Shown: positions 7,325 through 15,453, counted from the stretch's first letter. The stretch is DNA of 64,000 bases from Sporosarcina sp. FSL K6-1522 (GCF_038622445.1 NZ_CP152019.1:3942501-4006500); one strand, 5' to 3'. Numbers and translations: made by a program. Notes: a model not told the origin generated them from the letters alone.

Positions 7325-8185
7325 CTAAAATTCAATATTCCGGATCCGTTTATCTGTCGTATTTTCGAATTTAATCAAGTACGTATCGCGCAATAATCGT
7401 GAAACTGTTTTTGCGTCGTACATCTTCGCAAGCGCAGCTCTGCTTAAATTTGTGGTGAAGATTGTGGACTTGTCTTGTCTAGAATCACCAATACTTTTCA
7501 AGATTCTAATCGTGTAATTCGATGCGCCGTTGTCAGTGTCGGTTGAACCTGTTTCCGCACCCAAGTCATCGAGCACTAAGTAATCCACACTTGAAAGCAA
7601 TTGGATAAAATACCGTTCCGTGTACTTGCTTTCACGATTTGAGAAGCTGTCACGGACTCTCGAAAACATTTCATCGATGTCGATGAACAAGCATGTTCTC
7701 TGCTTATCATCTGTCTCATTGAGATTCCGAATGATACTCATTGCAAGATGACTCTTCCCAACGCCTGGGTCGCCAATCAGCATAGTGTTAAACACTTTTC
7801 CAGAACGATAATGCTTAACCGCTGTTTTCGCGCGTTCCTTGTTTACATGCTCTTCCGACTCCTCGTCACCGATAGCCAGAAAACTTTTGAACGATGCATC
7901 GAGTAGGGTTTTGTCCTTCACGAGACTTTGGTTATTTAACACCATGTAATTTTTCCGGTTAGTAGCAAACAGCGCTTTTTCAGTCTCCAGATTTTCAAGT
8001 TGCTTGGTGTTTTTGTTGTTCTCGCACATAGGACAAAGGAGCTCGCCATCGAAGAGAATCTTGCGAACTTCTTTTCGCACAGGATTTCCACGAACAAGAG
8101 TTTCGTGTTCGTAACAGATTTCAGAAGTTAAGTCCATCCGCGTACTGTTCAATCGGCTCATTACGTCCGCTATGCTTTCCACCAA
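7325..8185 (-). CDS. dnaC: DnaC/IstB-like phage helicase loader (AAA+)
   Basis: About 286 residues. Walker A GDPGVGKSHLAMSI at about 140, Walker B LVLDDLGAE at about 205, sensor-like IFTTNLSRAAL and R-finger SRLLRDT place it with DnaC/DnaI-type loaders. An N-terminal CPMCENN motif adds one metal-like Cys pair. It follows the DnaD-like initiator with a 68-base overlap, the usual pair that loads the host DnaB/DnaC helicase at the phage origin. Start chosen at TTG 8185 behind GGGAGTGA; GTG at 8188 or ATG at 8161 are possible. Confidence 0.9.
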   Translation of the reverse strand: MVESIADVMSRLNSTRMDLTSEICYEHETLVRGNPVRKEVRKILFDGELLCPMCENNKNTKQLENLETEKALFATNRKNYMVLNNQSLVKDKTLLDASFKSFLAIGDEESEEHVNKERAKTAVKHYRSGKVFNTMLIGDPGVGKSHLAMSIIRNLNETDDKQRTCLFIDIDEMFSRVRDSFSNRESKYTERYFIQLLSSVDYLVLDDLGAETGSTDTDNGASNYTIRILKSIGDSRQDKSTIFTTNLSRAALAKMYDAKTVSRLLRDTYLIKFENTTDKRIRNIEF

Positions 8186-8942
8186 CACTCACTCCCTTCT
8201 CGTTCAAGTAAGATTCAAATTTTGTCCCGAACAACGTTTCCGGCCTAAGGAATTTATTCATTTTCGAGTCTGATAGCCATTCAGCCGCTTTGTTGTCGAT
8301 GACTTGTTTGAAATCATCAAGGGTAAAACCCTCGTTCATGCGAGCTTTAATCAACGATCTGGTTTTTGATGTCGTATCTCGATATCGCGTAATGCATTTT
8401 TTATTCAAGTGAGAAATAATTTCAGAGTAAGGAAGAGGTGTGTCGTCCTGATTCGGAGAATCGGACAATATATCTTTATCTTTCTTCTTCTCTTTATCTT
8501 TCTCTTTATTAGTTCTCTTTGTATCCATAAGGTATAAATGCTGTATAGATACATCATCAGACTTGATAGATTCAACGTTTGTGAGGTACATGGTTACGAA
8601 TGGCAAATATTTGACATCCCGTAATTCTTTCTCGACTCGTGTTACAATTTTTGGTGAGTTGTTCCAGTTGTGCTTCGGCCAATTTAATAAAATAATCTCT
8701 CTTGTTGGTTCGTTATAATCAATTTTTTCATAATCCTTGAATCTCTGAATCAGTTTTTCAACAGTTTCGCGGTTGTAACCCGTCTCCATTTCAATCACTC
8801 TTTTTGGTAGTTCGTAGATGCCTATTTGTGAAGTTTTGCTATTTGTCATCAGGTAGACATAGAAGTATTTTTCTTCTGGTGTTAAATCCAAAACAAAAGC
8901 GTCCTGCCAAAAACTTACCTGTACCTGTCTGTATACGCTCAC
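8121..8942 (-). CDS. DnaD-like phage replication initiator (conserved phage C-terminal domain)
   Basis: 273 residues from GTG at 8942 behind GAAAGGAG. The N-terminus (SFWQDAFVLDLTPEEKYFYVYL) is the winged-helix domain of phage replisome organizers. After a Lys-rich linker (EKDKEKKKDKD), the C-terminal block IISHLNKKC..YRDTTSKTRSLIKAR..GFTLDDF..VIDNK and FLRPETLFG matches the conserved phage C-terminal domain (TIGR02220). It should bind the origin and, with the downstream loader, bring in the helicase. Confidence 0.9.
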   Translation of the reverse strand: MSVYRQVQVSFWQDAFVLDLTPEEKYFYVYLMTNSKTSQIGIYELPKRVIEMETGYNRETVEKLIQRFKDYEKIDYNEPTREIILLNWPKHNWNNSPKIVTRVEKELRDVKYLPFVTMYLTNVESIKSDDVSIQHLYLMDTKRTNKEKDKEKKKDKDILSDSPNQDDTPLPYSEIISHLNKKCITRYRDTTSKTRSLIKARMNEGFTLDDFKQVIDNKAAEWLSDSKMNKFLRPETLFGTKFESYLNEKGVSVGGKHSGRNEPIEQYADGLNF

Positions 8943-8975
8943 AATCGTTGTCTCCTTTCGTTGATGTAAGAACTA

Positions 8976-9674
8976 TTAAGGCACGTACACAAGCTTCCCT
9001 GTTGCCGCCTGCACTGCTCGTTTAAACTCTTCCTCGTCACTGTTGGTGTCCGACAAGTGAAGCAAATGAATCTCTTGGACTCGTGATAGATCGTTAGCTT
9101 TAAAGAACTCAAGCAAGTTCTCCAATGAAAAGTGGCTTCCAATAATTCGGTTTGCTAAAAATTCATGAACGCGTCCCGAATTTGTATTTTCATCAAGTAT
9201 TTTTCTCGAATGGTTACACTCAATCATCAAGTGAGTAAGACCTTTAAACTTGTATTTCACATAGTAAGTGTCAGTAGCGAAAAGTAACTTGCTGCCATTC
9301 TCGCTTTGAATAAGAAACCCGTGATTCTCAACATCGTGTTTTACATCGAACGGAAGAATGGTAAACGTACCAACTTCGAATTGCTTCTTATTTTCATACC
9401 GTCTAATTCGGTTGTGCTCTATGCCCATCTCGCTTTCAGTTGCCTCTGACATATAAACATCCATCGAAGCGTCCAACGCTCCCTGTACCCCTTTGCAGTG
9501 GTCCTTGTGGCTATGACTGATTAAACATGCTGCTATTTTCGAAGTTTCATAGTTTAATGCCCGTTGAATCCTCTTAAACTGGATTCCCAGCTCAATTAAG
9601 AGCCGGGTTTCCCCATCATCTATCAGGTAGCAGTTGCCGGTGCTTCCGGTTGCTAAAGTACGTATTTCAATCAT
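8976..9674 (-). CDS. MBL-fold metallohydrolase of the recT module
   Basis: 232 residues. Metal-binding HSHKDHCKG (H-x-H-x-D-H) at about 54, FATDTYYV with the bridging Asp, and a late His (GSHFSLENLLEF, LLHLSDTNSDEEEF) give the metallo-beta-lactamase core of the YycJ/WalJ-like nucleases. Its start overlaps the recT stop (TAATG). In Listeria A118-type phages the same RecT-MBL order occurs; a nuclease partner for RecT is a reasonable inference, not shown. Confidence 0.86.
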   Translation of the reverse strand: MIEIRTLATGSTGNCYLIDDGETRLLIELGIQFKRIQRALNYETSKIAACLISHSHKDHCKGVQGALDASMDVYMSEATESEMGIEHNRIRRYENKKQFEVGTFTILPFDVKHDVENHGFLIQSENGSKLLFATDTYYVKYKFKGLTHLMIECNHSRKILDENTNSGRVHEFLANRIIGSHFSLENLLEFFKANDLSRVQEIHLLHLSDTNSDEEEFKRAVQAATGKLVYVP

Positions 9675-10618
9675 TAGAAGCCGGGTCCGTTCGATGTGAC
9701 TGGTTCTTGTTCGAACATCGTCTGTTGCGCTGGCTCTTCGTACCTCGGTGCTGGTTCCTTTTGAGGGCTTTCGGTAGGCATATCGATAACCTGTGGGTCT
9801 GGCTTAATATCCAAATCCTCTGTATTTGCGTTTTGCTGAATTTCATATTCTGGACTAATTTCTTTTCTTTCGTTTTCATACTCGTTTTCAGTCGTGCGAT
9901 TCACTGCGCCAATGAATAAATCACTGTCATCAGATGTGTTGATGAACGCTTTCGATGCTCTGTTGATGACTGTACGCTTCGCCATTTCCTGCGGGTATTT
10001 GTCCTGCACCGCCGTCATAGAAGACTGCGACCACGAGGTTTTGATTTCCGCCATTGTCATGACCGTCAAGAACTGTACTCCGTCCTCGCGTTCGATGATG
10101 CAGTAAGCCCCCTCAATGTCTTCCTTCTTGCCTGTTGCCGCTTTCCAATCCACCGAATGCCCTTTAAAAGCTAGTTGCCCGCGTTCGTTGTATTCGACGT
10201 CGAATTTTTCGCCATTCCAGATAACGTTAGCCCATACGTCTTTAATGCCGTTCATGCGCTTAATTACCGCTTGTGTTCCGTGGTAGGAACGAACAAATTG
10301 CATTTTGTCGCCGTATACAATGAAGTAACCTTGGTTCTTTGCGACGCTTAGTGCTTGTATCGCCATATCTTGCAGTGAGAATGCGACACTGTCGGGTGTT
10401 GCTGTGTCAATCAACGCTATCTTCTTTTTGAAATCAACTTCTGTTAACTTGAAATAAGCTGCTTGAACTGCATTGACGATTGAATAATTATTTGGGATGT
10501 TGATTTGATTGTTTTCGACCATAGTTTGAACTTTCTTGGCTACCTGAGTTACGATTGCATTTTGCTTATTTGATTCAGCTGGTGCTTGGTTTTGCGTTTG
10601 CTGTAGTTGATTAGTCAT
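9674..10618 (-). CDS. recT: RecT family single-strand annealing protein
   Basis: 314 residues, ATG behind AGGAGG. Typical RecT blocks: ALIDTATPDSVAFSLQDMAI, NQGYFIVYGDKMQFVRSYHG, VIWNGEKFDVEY, EREDGVQFLTVMTMAEI and QEMAKRTVINRASKAF. The tail after residue 245 is Pro/Glu/Gln-rich and disordered. Binds ssDNA and anneals it during phage recombination and replication. No RecE/YqaJ exonuclease is seen beside it; the SbcC-like ATPase and the MBL protein are its neighbours. Confidence 0.95.
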   Translation of the reverse strand: MTNQLQQTQNQAPAESNKQNAIVTQVAKKVQTMVENNQINIPNNYSIVNAVQAAYFKLTEVDFKKKIALIDTATPDSVAFSLQDMAIQALSVAKNQGYFIVYGDKMQFVRSYHGTQAVIKRMNGIKDVWANVIWNGEKFDVEYNERGQLAFKGHSVDWKAATGKKEDIEGAYCIIEREDGVQFLTVMTMAEIKTSWSQSSMTAVQDKYPQEMAKRTVINRASKAFINTSDDSDLFIGAVNRTTENEYENERKEISPEYEIQQNANTEDLDIKPDPQVIDMPTESPQKEPAPRYEEPAQQTMFEQEPVTSNGPGF

Positions 10619-10810
10619 TTATTTGTCCTCCTGTATTTTCACTAAGTTTTCTTTGCCAAGAAAAAGATAGTCTTCATCGTAAAAATCAGCGTCAATTGCA
10701 TACTTCATTTCCGGTTCCCGAAAATCGTTTACACTGAAAATAGACCCTTCTCCCATAGGAATGCCGTCATTATTAAGAACTGTCACTCTATCTCTCACCT
10801 TTAAAGTCAT
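10619..10810 (-). CDS. Hypothetical phage protein, SH3-like
   Basis: 63 residues. KVRDRVTVLNNDGIPMGEGSI then a MKYAIDADFYDEDYLFLGKENLV pattern fits a small beta barrel. Couples the ATPase and recT (ATGA overlap upstream, stop adjoining recT's leader). Function unknown. Confidence 0.7.
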   Translation of the reverse strand: MTLKVRDRVTVLNNDGIPMGEGSIFSVNDFREPEMKYAIDADFYDEDYLFLGKENLVKIQEDK

Positions 10811-12846
10811 ACAGCACTCTCCTCGTGTAGCATCTGCATACCTTCTTCAATCAACCGTTCCGCGTTGCTTTTTTCGACTCCTTGCTTTTCAACGCGCAAC
10901 TGCTTGTCCTGCTCCGATACAACGAGACTGACAACCTGTGCATCCATTTCAGTTAAGTGAGTAACCGCCTCGGCGTTATCGATAAAGATCGGCACGCGGA
11001 ATCCGTAATGATCTGATAGTGTCTGGATGATATCCAAGCCGACATTAATCTTCGCTGCATTGTTAAGGCCAGAACCGTAAGGGACGCCGTTATAAGTCGT
11101 TTCGCAAACATCCTCCAAAGTTCCATTCACCAGTCTATTTGTCAGTTTGAATCTAGCAATCTTGAACTTACTGTTGATTTTTTCATCCAACATTTCCACC
11201 TTGATGCGTGTAAATTCTTCAATCAGGAACAATTCTTTTTCGACATTCTCAAAGTCTTTCGCAAGCTGCTCCTGTTGCGCTTCGAGTTCGGCAATGCGAT
11301 TAGTTGATGCTTCGAAATGGGCCTGTTGAGCGATTTGCTGATTAAGTTCATTGCGTTTGGCACGTAGAGTAGCAACTTCGCTTTCGATGCCTGTAACAGC
11401 ATTTTCAGCATTATCTTGAAGTGATTTAATTTCTTCGTTCAACTGCGCTTGTTCTTCTTTCTTCGCTTGGTATCGAACATCTTGGTATGCGACTTTCACT
11501 TCCGCTCTAAGCGCTTCTAGTTCTTCTTCAAGCTTGGTAACGACCTTTTGTTTCACTTCGATATCGGACTGCGCAGAGTCCGTTGTATCAGCCAGCTTCT
11601 TGTTCAACTCAAGTAGTTCGTCTTTCTTCTTAGCTCCCGCTTTCCCCAGCTCTCGGATTTCTTCTAGTCTTTGCGACTTTTTAAGATTGAAGGCATTCAA
11701 CGCTTTTTCTTTTGTCGCTGTCACTTGATCTGCTGGTAAGTCTTGCTCACAAGTCGGGCAGACGCATTCAATCTCGTGAGTGAATTCAGTAGCTTCAAGT
11801 GTGTTGTATTCCTCGCGTAAAGGAATAAGTTTCTTTTCGATGGATTCAAATTCTTCGTTATTGCGTTTGACTTGGTGTTCCGAATCTTCTTTTTTGCGTT
11901 TGAGAATCAAAATGTTTGATTGCTCTTCTTGAATTTTCACATTGACCTTATTAGCTTTTTCGATTGACTCTGATTCCAGTTCACGTTTAAGTGCTTCGAG
12001 ATCTAGTCCGACCTGTTGCAATTCCTGTTGCTTACCAACAATCGCAGTGCCATTTTTAATGTTGCTAATTTGCGCTGTGTGACCATCGATTTCCTTTTCA
12101 ATCCCAGCAATTTCTTTCTCTATAGAAGGAACATCAACATTTCCTTCTGGTAACATGTTGTGAATTTCACTGATACGAGTTGGGATGCTTTTGATTTCAT
12201 CGTTGATTTTTTTCTTTTTAGCAGCAATAACCTTTTTGTGGTCCTCGATTTTTCTGCCCTGCAAGATGCCAGTCAATTCTTGTAGCGTTTTGTTAGCTGA
12301 AATAACCTCTTCGTCTGTTAAGTCGCCTGTAATTTTCAAAAGGAGCTCACGTCGTTCTTCCCATTTACCACCTTTAAAATGCTCATTGAAATAACTAGGT
12401 GACGTTAGGAGCCTAAAAACCTCTTCATCAATTAATGCTTCAATCGCTTCGTTATATTTCTTCTCCGGAGTTGGCACTTCATCAATAAAGTACTTGTTTT
12501 TGTTACCTTTAAACGTCGCTTCTAATGCGTTCCTCTTTTGAGTCCAATCTTCGTAGTGGATCTTTTTCAAAATTAGAGGTTGTCCATCAACCAAGAATGA
12601 AGCTTCGACCTCATGTTCCAGATTGTTCATTTCTTGACCGTCTGGTGTCAGTGTTTTGAGTGAGAACTTCGTTTTGTTTTGGCTATCCTTATTGAACAAA
12701 AGCCACAGAAACGCATCGTACACAGTTGTCTTTCCTGTCGCGTTGTCGCCATAGACTTTTGCGTCACCGCCGTTTAACTCGATTTTTAGATCCTTCACGC
12801 CTTTGAAATTCCTAAGTGCCAATGCCATCAATTTAATTTCTTTCAT
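10807..12846 (-). CDS. SbcC/SMC-like AAA ATPase with zinc-hook
   Basis: 679 residues. Walker A YGDNATGKTTVYDAFLWLLF at 33-50, then long heptad-rich arms (about 180-340 and 400-560) separated by a Cys-Pro-x-Cys hook CVCPTCEQDLP at about 360, and a C-terminal ATPase half with a LNNAAKINVGLDII signature-like region and VPIFIDNAEAV Walker B. This is the rad50/SbcC layout, shortened. No SbcD nuclease is nearby; it may work with RecT and the MBL protein on DNA ends. Family is common in Firmicute phages next to recT. Confidence 0.9.
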   Translation of the reverse strand: MKEIKLMALALRNFKGVKDLKIELNGGDAKVYGDNATGKTTVYDAFLWLLFNKDSQNKTKFSLKTLTPDGQEMNNLEHEVEASFLVDGQPLILKKIHYEDWTQKRNALEATFKGNKNKYFIDEVPTPEKKYNEAIEALIDEEVFRLLTSPSYFNEHFKGGKWEERRELLLKITGDLTDEEVISANKTLQELTGILQGRKIEDHKKVIAAKKKKINDEIKSIPTRISEIHNMLPEGNVDVPSIEKEIAGIEKEIDGHTAQISNIKNGTAIVGKQQELQQVGLDLEALKRELESESIEKANKVNVKIQEEQSNILILKRKKEDSEHQVKRNNEEFESIEKKLIPLREEYNTLEATEFTHEIECVCPTCEQDLPADQVTATKEKALNAFNLKKSQRLEEIRELGKAGAKKKDELLELNKKLADTTDSAQSDIEVKQKVVTKLEEELEALRAEVKVAYQDVRYQAKKEEQAQLNEEIKSLQDNAENAVTGIESEVATLRAKRNELNQQIAQQAHFEASTNRIAELEAQQEQLAKDFENVEKELFLIEEFTRIKVEMLDEKINSKFKIARFKLTNRLVNGTLEDVCETTYNGVPYGSGLNNAAKINVGLDIIQTLSDHYGFRVPIFIDNAEAVTHLTEMDAQVVSLVVSEQDKQLRVEKQGVEKSNAERLIEEGMQMLHEESAV

Positions 12847-13094
12847 TGTTCTTCCTCCAATTCTTCGATTTTTGCTTTTAATTCTTCGATTTCTTCATCT
12901 CTTTCGCTTACAATGACTTCCAAATCATTAATCTGCTCATCGAGATTTTCAGCCAACTCTTCGATTTCTTCCGCAACTTCTTCCAAACCATCAAATAAGT
13001 TGGGCGAAAGATTGTCACTTTCATCATCAATAAATCGTTCTAATACACTCGCCGCGTCTGTTTTCCTGCCAATAGCTTGTCTACTCAACTTCAT
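12843..13094 (-). CDS. Acidic coiled-coil phage protein
   Basis: 83 residues, ATG behind AAGGAGGA. After a basic start (KLSRQAIGRKT) residues 35-83 are nearly all heptad repeats of E, I, L (EEIEELAENL, EEIEELKAKI). ATGA-coupled to the SbcC-like ATPase, of which it may be a partner. No family recognised. Confidence 0.7.
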   Translation of the reverse strand: MKLSRQAIGRKTDAASVLERFIDDESDNLSPNLFDGLEEVAEEIEELAENLDEQINDLEVIVSERDEEIEELKAKIEELEEEQ

Positions 13095-13100
13095 TCCTCC

Positions 13101-13190
13101 TTGTCATTTGAGGGGTTCTGCGCTAAAATGTGAGTAACTATATTTGTCAGAACCCCGAACTCGCTGCTACCAACAGCGGGTTTATTTTGT
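13101..13190 (+). promoter_or_regulatory. Second antisense promoter-terminator cassette
   Basis: Plus-strand promoter TTGTCA (13101-13106), 17-base spacer, TAAAAT (13124-13129). About 30 bases downstream lie a stem CGCTG/CAGCG (13162-13166 with 13173-13177) and a T-rich tract TTTATTTTG. The region also has an inverted repeat GGGGTTCTG (13112-13120) / CAGAACCCC (13147-13155). No gene is read from it on the plus strand. It occupies the 87-base gap between two leftward genes. Confidence 0.45.
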
Positions 13191-13373
13191 GCTTTCAACC
13201 AATCGAATTGCTTCCAAAAGCGTTTCGACTTTTGCATGCTGAACTTCATAAGAAGCCTTAGCGCGCATCATCTCGTCCACGGAATGTGCTTGCGCGACAT
13301 CATGAGCTAAGTCGTCCAAAGTTTCCTGTTCAACTCCGTACCACGATGCCAGCTTATTGATTGCTTGTTCCAC
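13182..13373 (-). CDS. Hypothetical helical phage protein
   Basis: 63 residues from a GTG at 13373 (GAAGGGGG 8 bases upstream), overlapping the preceding gene by 20 bases. Entirely helical (EQAINKLASWYGVEQETLDD, VETLLEAIRLVES). No family recognised. Confidence 0.62.
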   Translation of the reverse strand: MEQAINKLASWYGVEQETLDDLAHDVAQAHSVDEMMRAKASYEVQHAKVETLLEAIRLVESTK

Positions 13374-13530
13374 TTGGCGTCCCCCTTCCATATTCCTTCT
13401 CGACCTCTGCCATAGTGATCTCGTGGTGACAATCATCACAGCGTTGCGGGTATCCGTAACCTTCACCCATGTAAACGCCGCAGGTTCCGCATAACGTTCC
13501 GTCTATGTGCATGTCTGCTATTTCACCCAT
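13354..13530 (-). CDS. Small zinc-finger phage protein
   Basis: 58 residues from ATG 13530 (GAGGAG 9 bases upstream). Two pairs CGTC and CDDC (LCGTCGVYMGEGYGYPQRC then DDCHHEI) make a Cys4 zinc ribbon like others in this operon. No family name. Confidence 0.62.
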   Translation of the reverse strand: MGEIADMHIDGTLCGTCGVYMGEGYGYPQRCDDCHHEITMAEVEKEYGRGTPSGTSNQ

Positions 13531-13636
13531 CCTTTTCACTCCTCTCTGCGCGTTTCCACCGCGTGCCGATGTAAAACGCGATACATTGTGACAAAACGAT
13601 TAGCAACATGTCACCTTTTTCCGCTAGCGTTAACAC
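13523..13636 (-). CDS. 37-residue transmembrane micropeptide
   Basis: GTG at 13636 with AAAGGATG upstream (internal ATG at 13609 possible); stop overlaps the next start by 8 bases. DMLLIVLSQCIAFYIGTRW is one membrane helix followed by a basic tail (KRAERSEKDG). Third micropeptide of this kind in the operon. Function unknown. Confidence 0.5.
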   Translation of the reverse strand: MLTLAEKGDMLLIVLSQCIAFYIGTRWKRAERSEKDG

Positions 13637-13651
13637 GTCATCATCCTTTCC

Positions 13652-13740
13652 GATGGTTGAATCCCATCAAGATGACTAGTAACAAGTGCAGTTTTAGCCT
13701 CTCGGCCGTTACTAGCCATCTTGATAGGAGCCAAAGCTCC
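13652..13740 (-). other. Highly structured intergenic RNA/DNA segment in early operon
   Basis: Three adjoining inverted repeats: GATGG/CCATC (13652-13668), an 18-bp near-perfect repeat (13666-13683 with 13708-13725, one mismatch, 24-nt loop), and GGAGC/GCTCC with a CAAA loop (13727-13740). There is no coding frame here. Read leftward it would be the 5' leader of the micropeptide/zinc-finger genes. A cis-regulatory RNA, protein-binding site or replication element are options. Confidence 0.5.
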
Positions 13741-13747
13741 TAACCTG

Positions 13748-13812
13748 TGTTATAATTAATTCATCGAGAAATCATTTGTCGGCTGACCCCTATGTCAGTC
13801 GGCTTTTTTATT
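13748..13812 (+). promoter_or_regulatory. Third antisense promoter-terminator cassette
   Basis: Extended -10 TGTTATAAT (13748-13756), the same nine bases as at 464-472, followed after about 25 nt by a 10-bp stem with two wobble pairs (GTCGGCTGAC at 13779-13788 with GTCAGTCGGC at 13795-13804) and a run of six T. The hairpin lies inside the opposing 44-residue gene, so the short RNA would be antisense to it. Confidence 0.48.
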
Positions 13813-13895
13813 TTCGTGACATCAATTCCAGCTTTCTTCATTTTTTCTATAAAAATTGCTAAATCTTCGCGTAACTGCTTTTCTTCCACTCTCAT
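13761..13895 (-). CDS. Hypothetical 44-residue phage protein
   Basis: ATG at 13895 preceded by AGGAGGAAATC, one of the best ribosome binding sites in the prophage. Basic, helical: RVEEKQLREDLAIFIEKMKK then GIDVTKIKKPTDIGVSRQMI, whose last part could be a helix-turn-helix-like turn. A plus-strand promoter-terminator overlaps its 3' half. Function unknown. Confidence 0.58.
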   Translation of the reverse strand: MRVEEKQLREDLAIFIEKMKKAGIDVTKIKKPTDIGVSRQMISR

Positions 13896-13904
13896 GATTT
13901 CCTC

Positions 13905-14204
13905 CTAGTAAAAGAATTTGATGAAGCCGCCAACGAATTGGGTTAGCGTTTGAGATAGAGCCACTATATCTACACCGTTCACTAGCGATACGCCAGCTTC
14001 AATCGGCGTTGTGTTTTGCACTTGTAATCGAGATGACACAACTTGCATCCATTGGATGAAATCATCTAATTTAAGTGCCCTATCGCCGTTTTCTAATTTA
14101 GAAACAGTTGGCCTTGAAGTCTGTATTAGTGGAGCTATTTCATCTTGTGTCAAGTCAGCCCTTTTTCTCGTCTCTCGAAGTACCGACCCGTAATCGTAAT
14201 TCAT
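13905..14204 (-). CDS. XRE-family phage transcriptional regulator
   Basis: 99 residues, ATG behind GAGGGGGTGAAAGG. Residues 5-52 are an XRE helix-turn-helix (LRETRKRADLTQDEIAPLI, then RPTVSKLENGDR). The C-terminal third is hydrophobic (VSLVNGVDIVALSQTL) and may be a dimer interface or membrane-associated. A second regulator in the early operon beyond the CI/Cro pair. A 10-bp palindrome (14239-14248) lies in its promoter region. Confidence 0.82.
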   Translation of the reverse strand: MNYDYGSVLRETRKRADLTQDEIAPLIQTSRPTVSKLENGDRALKLDDFIQWMQVVSSRLQVQNTTPIEAGVSLVNGVDIVALSQTLTQFVGGFIKFFY

Positions 14205-14397
14205 AACGCCCTTTCACCCCCTCGAATGTTCCATTTTCGAACATGTTCCAAAACGGACCAACATTTCCGATGTGAATCTAGTAATATAATTAATGAAGGA
14301 ACAAGTTAACTTGCATGGAATGACCCCTCCTTGCAACCTCGCAATTCCTCGCACTGCAATCTCCGTTTATGTAAGGGGCATGCCCGCCCCTTCCTCA
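14205..14397. promoter_or_regulatory. Regulatory gap: palindrome and 3' hairpin
   Basis: No gene. A GAACATGTTC palindrome (14239-14248) with repeated GTTCC half-sites (14228, 14244) is a candidate operator for the XRE regulator at 13905. A perfect AAGGGGC/GCCCCTT hairpin with a six-base loop (14374-14393) follows the antirepressor gene and may end its transcript, though no T-run follows it. A leftward SD (AAGGAGGGG) before an 8-codon frame is also present. Confidence 0.4.
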
Positions 14398-15117
14398 CTA
14401 CTCGACCAACTTCAAATGTTGCTGATTGTTCAACGCTTTGATTTCAAGCCGCAAACTTGTATCTGGCTGCCACTCTTGGATAAAGTGCAAAGCTTCGTCG
14501 AACCGGACTTTCGGCAACTCTCCGTATCTAGGAATCTCAAAGTATCTTTTAAACTCGTTCCAGAACTGAGAGAAGACCTTTTTACTAATAACCTTATAAG
14601 CGTTCGAATCTTTACCACCCAAGAACTCGACAATCTTGCCGCGAGCATTCCGATTGATGCGTTGTTCTTGTGGCCCGTTGATCCGCATGTGGTCTTTCAA
14701 GTACTTCACGTCCGTTTCGACGGTTTCGATACGTTCCTCATGTTGAAGTGCTGTTTGTAGAAGTAGTTTTGTGTTGCCTGGTTGTCCAACTTGATATGAA
14801 CCGGTCTTTCTTATAGAAGGAAGCACTTCATCGAACACCCAAACTTCGAATCTTTCAGCATCTGGTAGTTTCGAATTTGTGATAAGCCTGTACAAATTTC
14901 CTTCGCTGATGAACTTCTTTTGTTGTTTACCGCCTGTTGTAAGGACCTCGTGAAACACGACCCCCTCACTCCGGCAGTGCCTGTTGACTGCATCCGACGG
15001 ATTTGAGTAACCCAGTTTCTTCGCAACGTCATTAGCCGGAAAATGTTCTTTACCTTCAACGGTCAATATTTCTAACCCGCCAAACTTCTCATGATTGAAA
15101 ATCTGTAATTGGTTCAT
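14398..15117 (-). CDS. ant: Phage antirepressor (BRO-N + ORF6C domains)
   Basis: 239 residues, ATG behind AGGAGGG. N-terminal BRO domain ([11 protein letters not shown]-like start, [59 protein letters not shown]), then a helical linker and a C-terminal ORF6C-like domain ([37 protein letters not shown]). Proteins of this layout lift CI-type repression. It sits two genes from the switch, as expected. Confidence 0.92.
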   Translation of the reverse strand: MNQLQIFNHEKFGGLEILTVEGKEHFPANDVAKKLGYSNPSDAVNRHCRSEGVVFHEVLTTGGKQQKKFISEGNLYRLITNSKLPDAERFEVWVFDEVLPSIRKTGSYQVGQPGNTKLLLQTALQHEERIETVETDVKYLKDHMRINGPQEQRINRNARGKIVEFLGGKDSNAYKVISKKVFSQFWNEFKRYFEIPRYGELPKVRFDEALHFIQEWQPDTSLRLEIKALNNQQHLKLVE

Positions 15118-15159
15118 TAAACATCCCTCCTATTAATAGTTAGTAGATTGGTAACCCTT

Positions 15160-15429
15160 TTAACTGCACGGCTGATGTTTCAACCATTGAAGCAAATACT
15201 CACTAGCTTCTTTTGCCGGAATCACCCACTTGGTGCCAACCTTGTGTCTAGGGAAATCCGGTAAGAAGAAAAATGTTTCTAAAACAAAACTTCTCGACAT
15301 GCAAGTCTTCTCGCAAAGTGTTTTCAAATCCCAAAAGATAAATTCGGATTCAATGGTTTTCAACTTCGTTTTGATTTCTTCTCTAGCAATCTCGAAAACT
15401 TGTTGCTCGTCGATTTGGACTTGAATCAT
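15160..15429 (-). CDS. DUF771 family phage protein
   Basis: 89 residues from ATG 15429 behind GAAAGGAG. The pattern EFIFWDLKTLCEKTCMSRSF then PDFPRHKVGTKWVIPAKEA and LLQWLKHQ is DUF771, an excisionase-like winged-helix family found beside the phage switch. Likely DNA-binding; role not established. Confidence 0.82.
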   Translation of the reverse strand: MIQVQIDEQQVFEIAREEIKTKLKTIESEFIFWDLKTLCEKTCMSRSFVLETFFFLPDFPRHKVGTKWVIPAKEASEYLLQWLKHQPCS

Positions 15430-15453
15430 GATTTCGACTCCTTTCTTTTCCTT

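Noticed and set aside
13652-13740. tRNA-like gene
   Set aside because: A GATGG/CCATC arm with TTCAA in the loop looks like a T arm, but the loop register is wrong and no acceptor or anticodon arm pairs with it.
14239-14248. LexA/SOS box (GAACATGTTC) before the XRE gene
   Set aside because: Bacillus LexA sites need GAAC-N4-GTTC; here the spacing is two bases. More likely an operator for a phage regulator.
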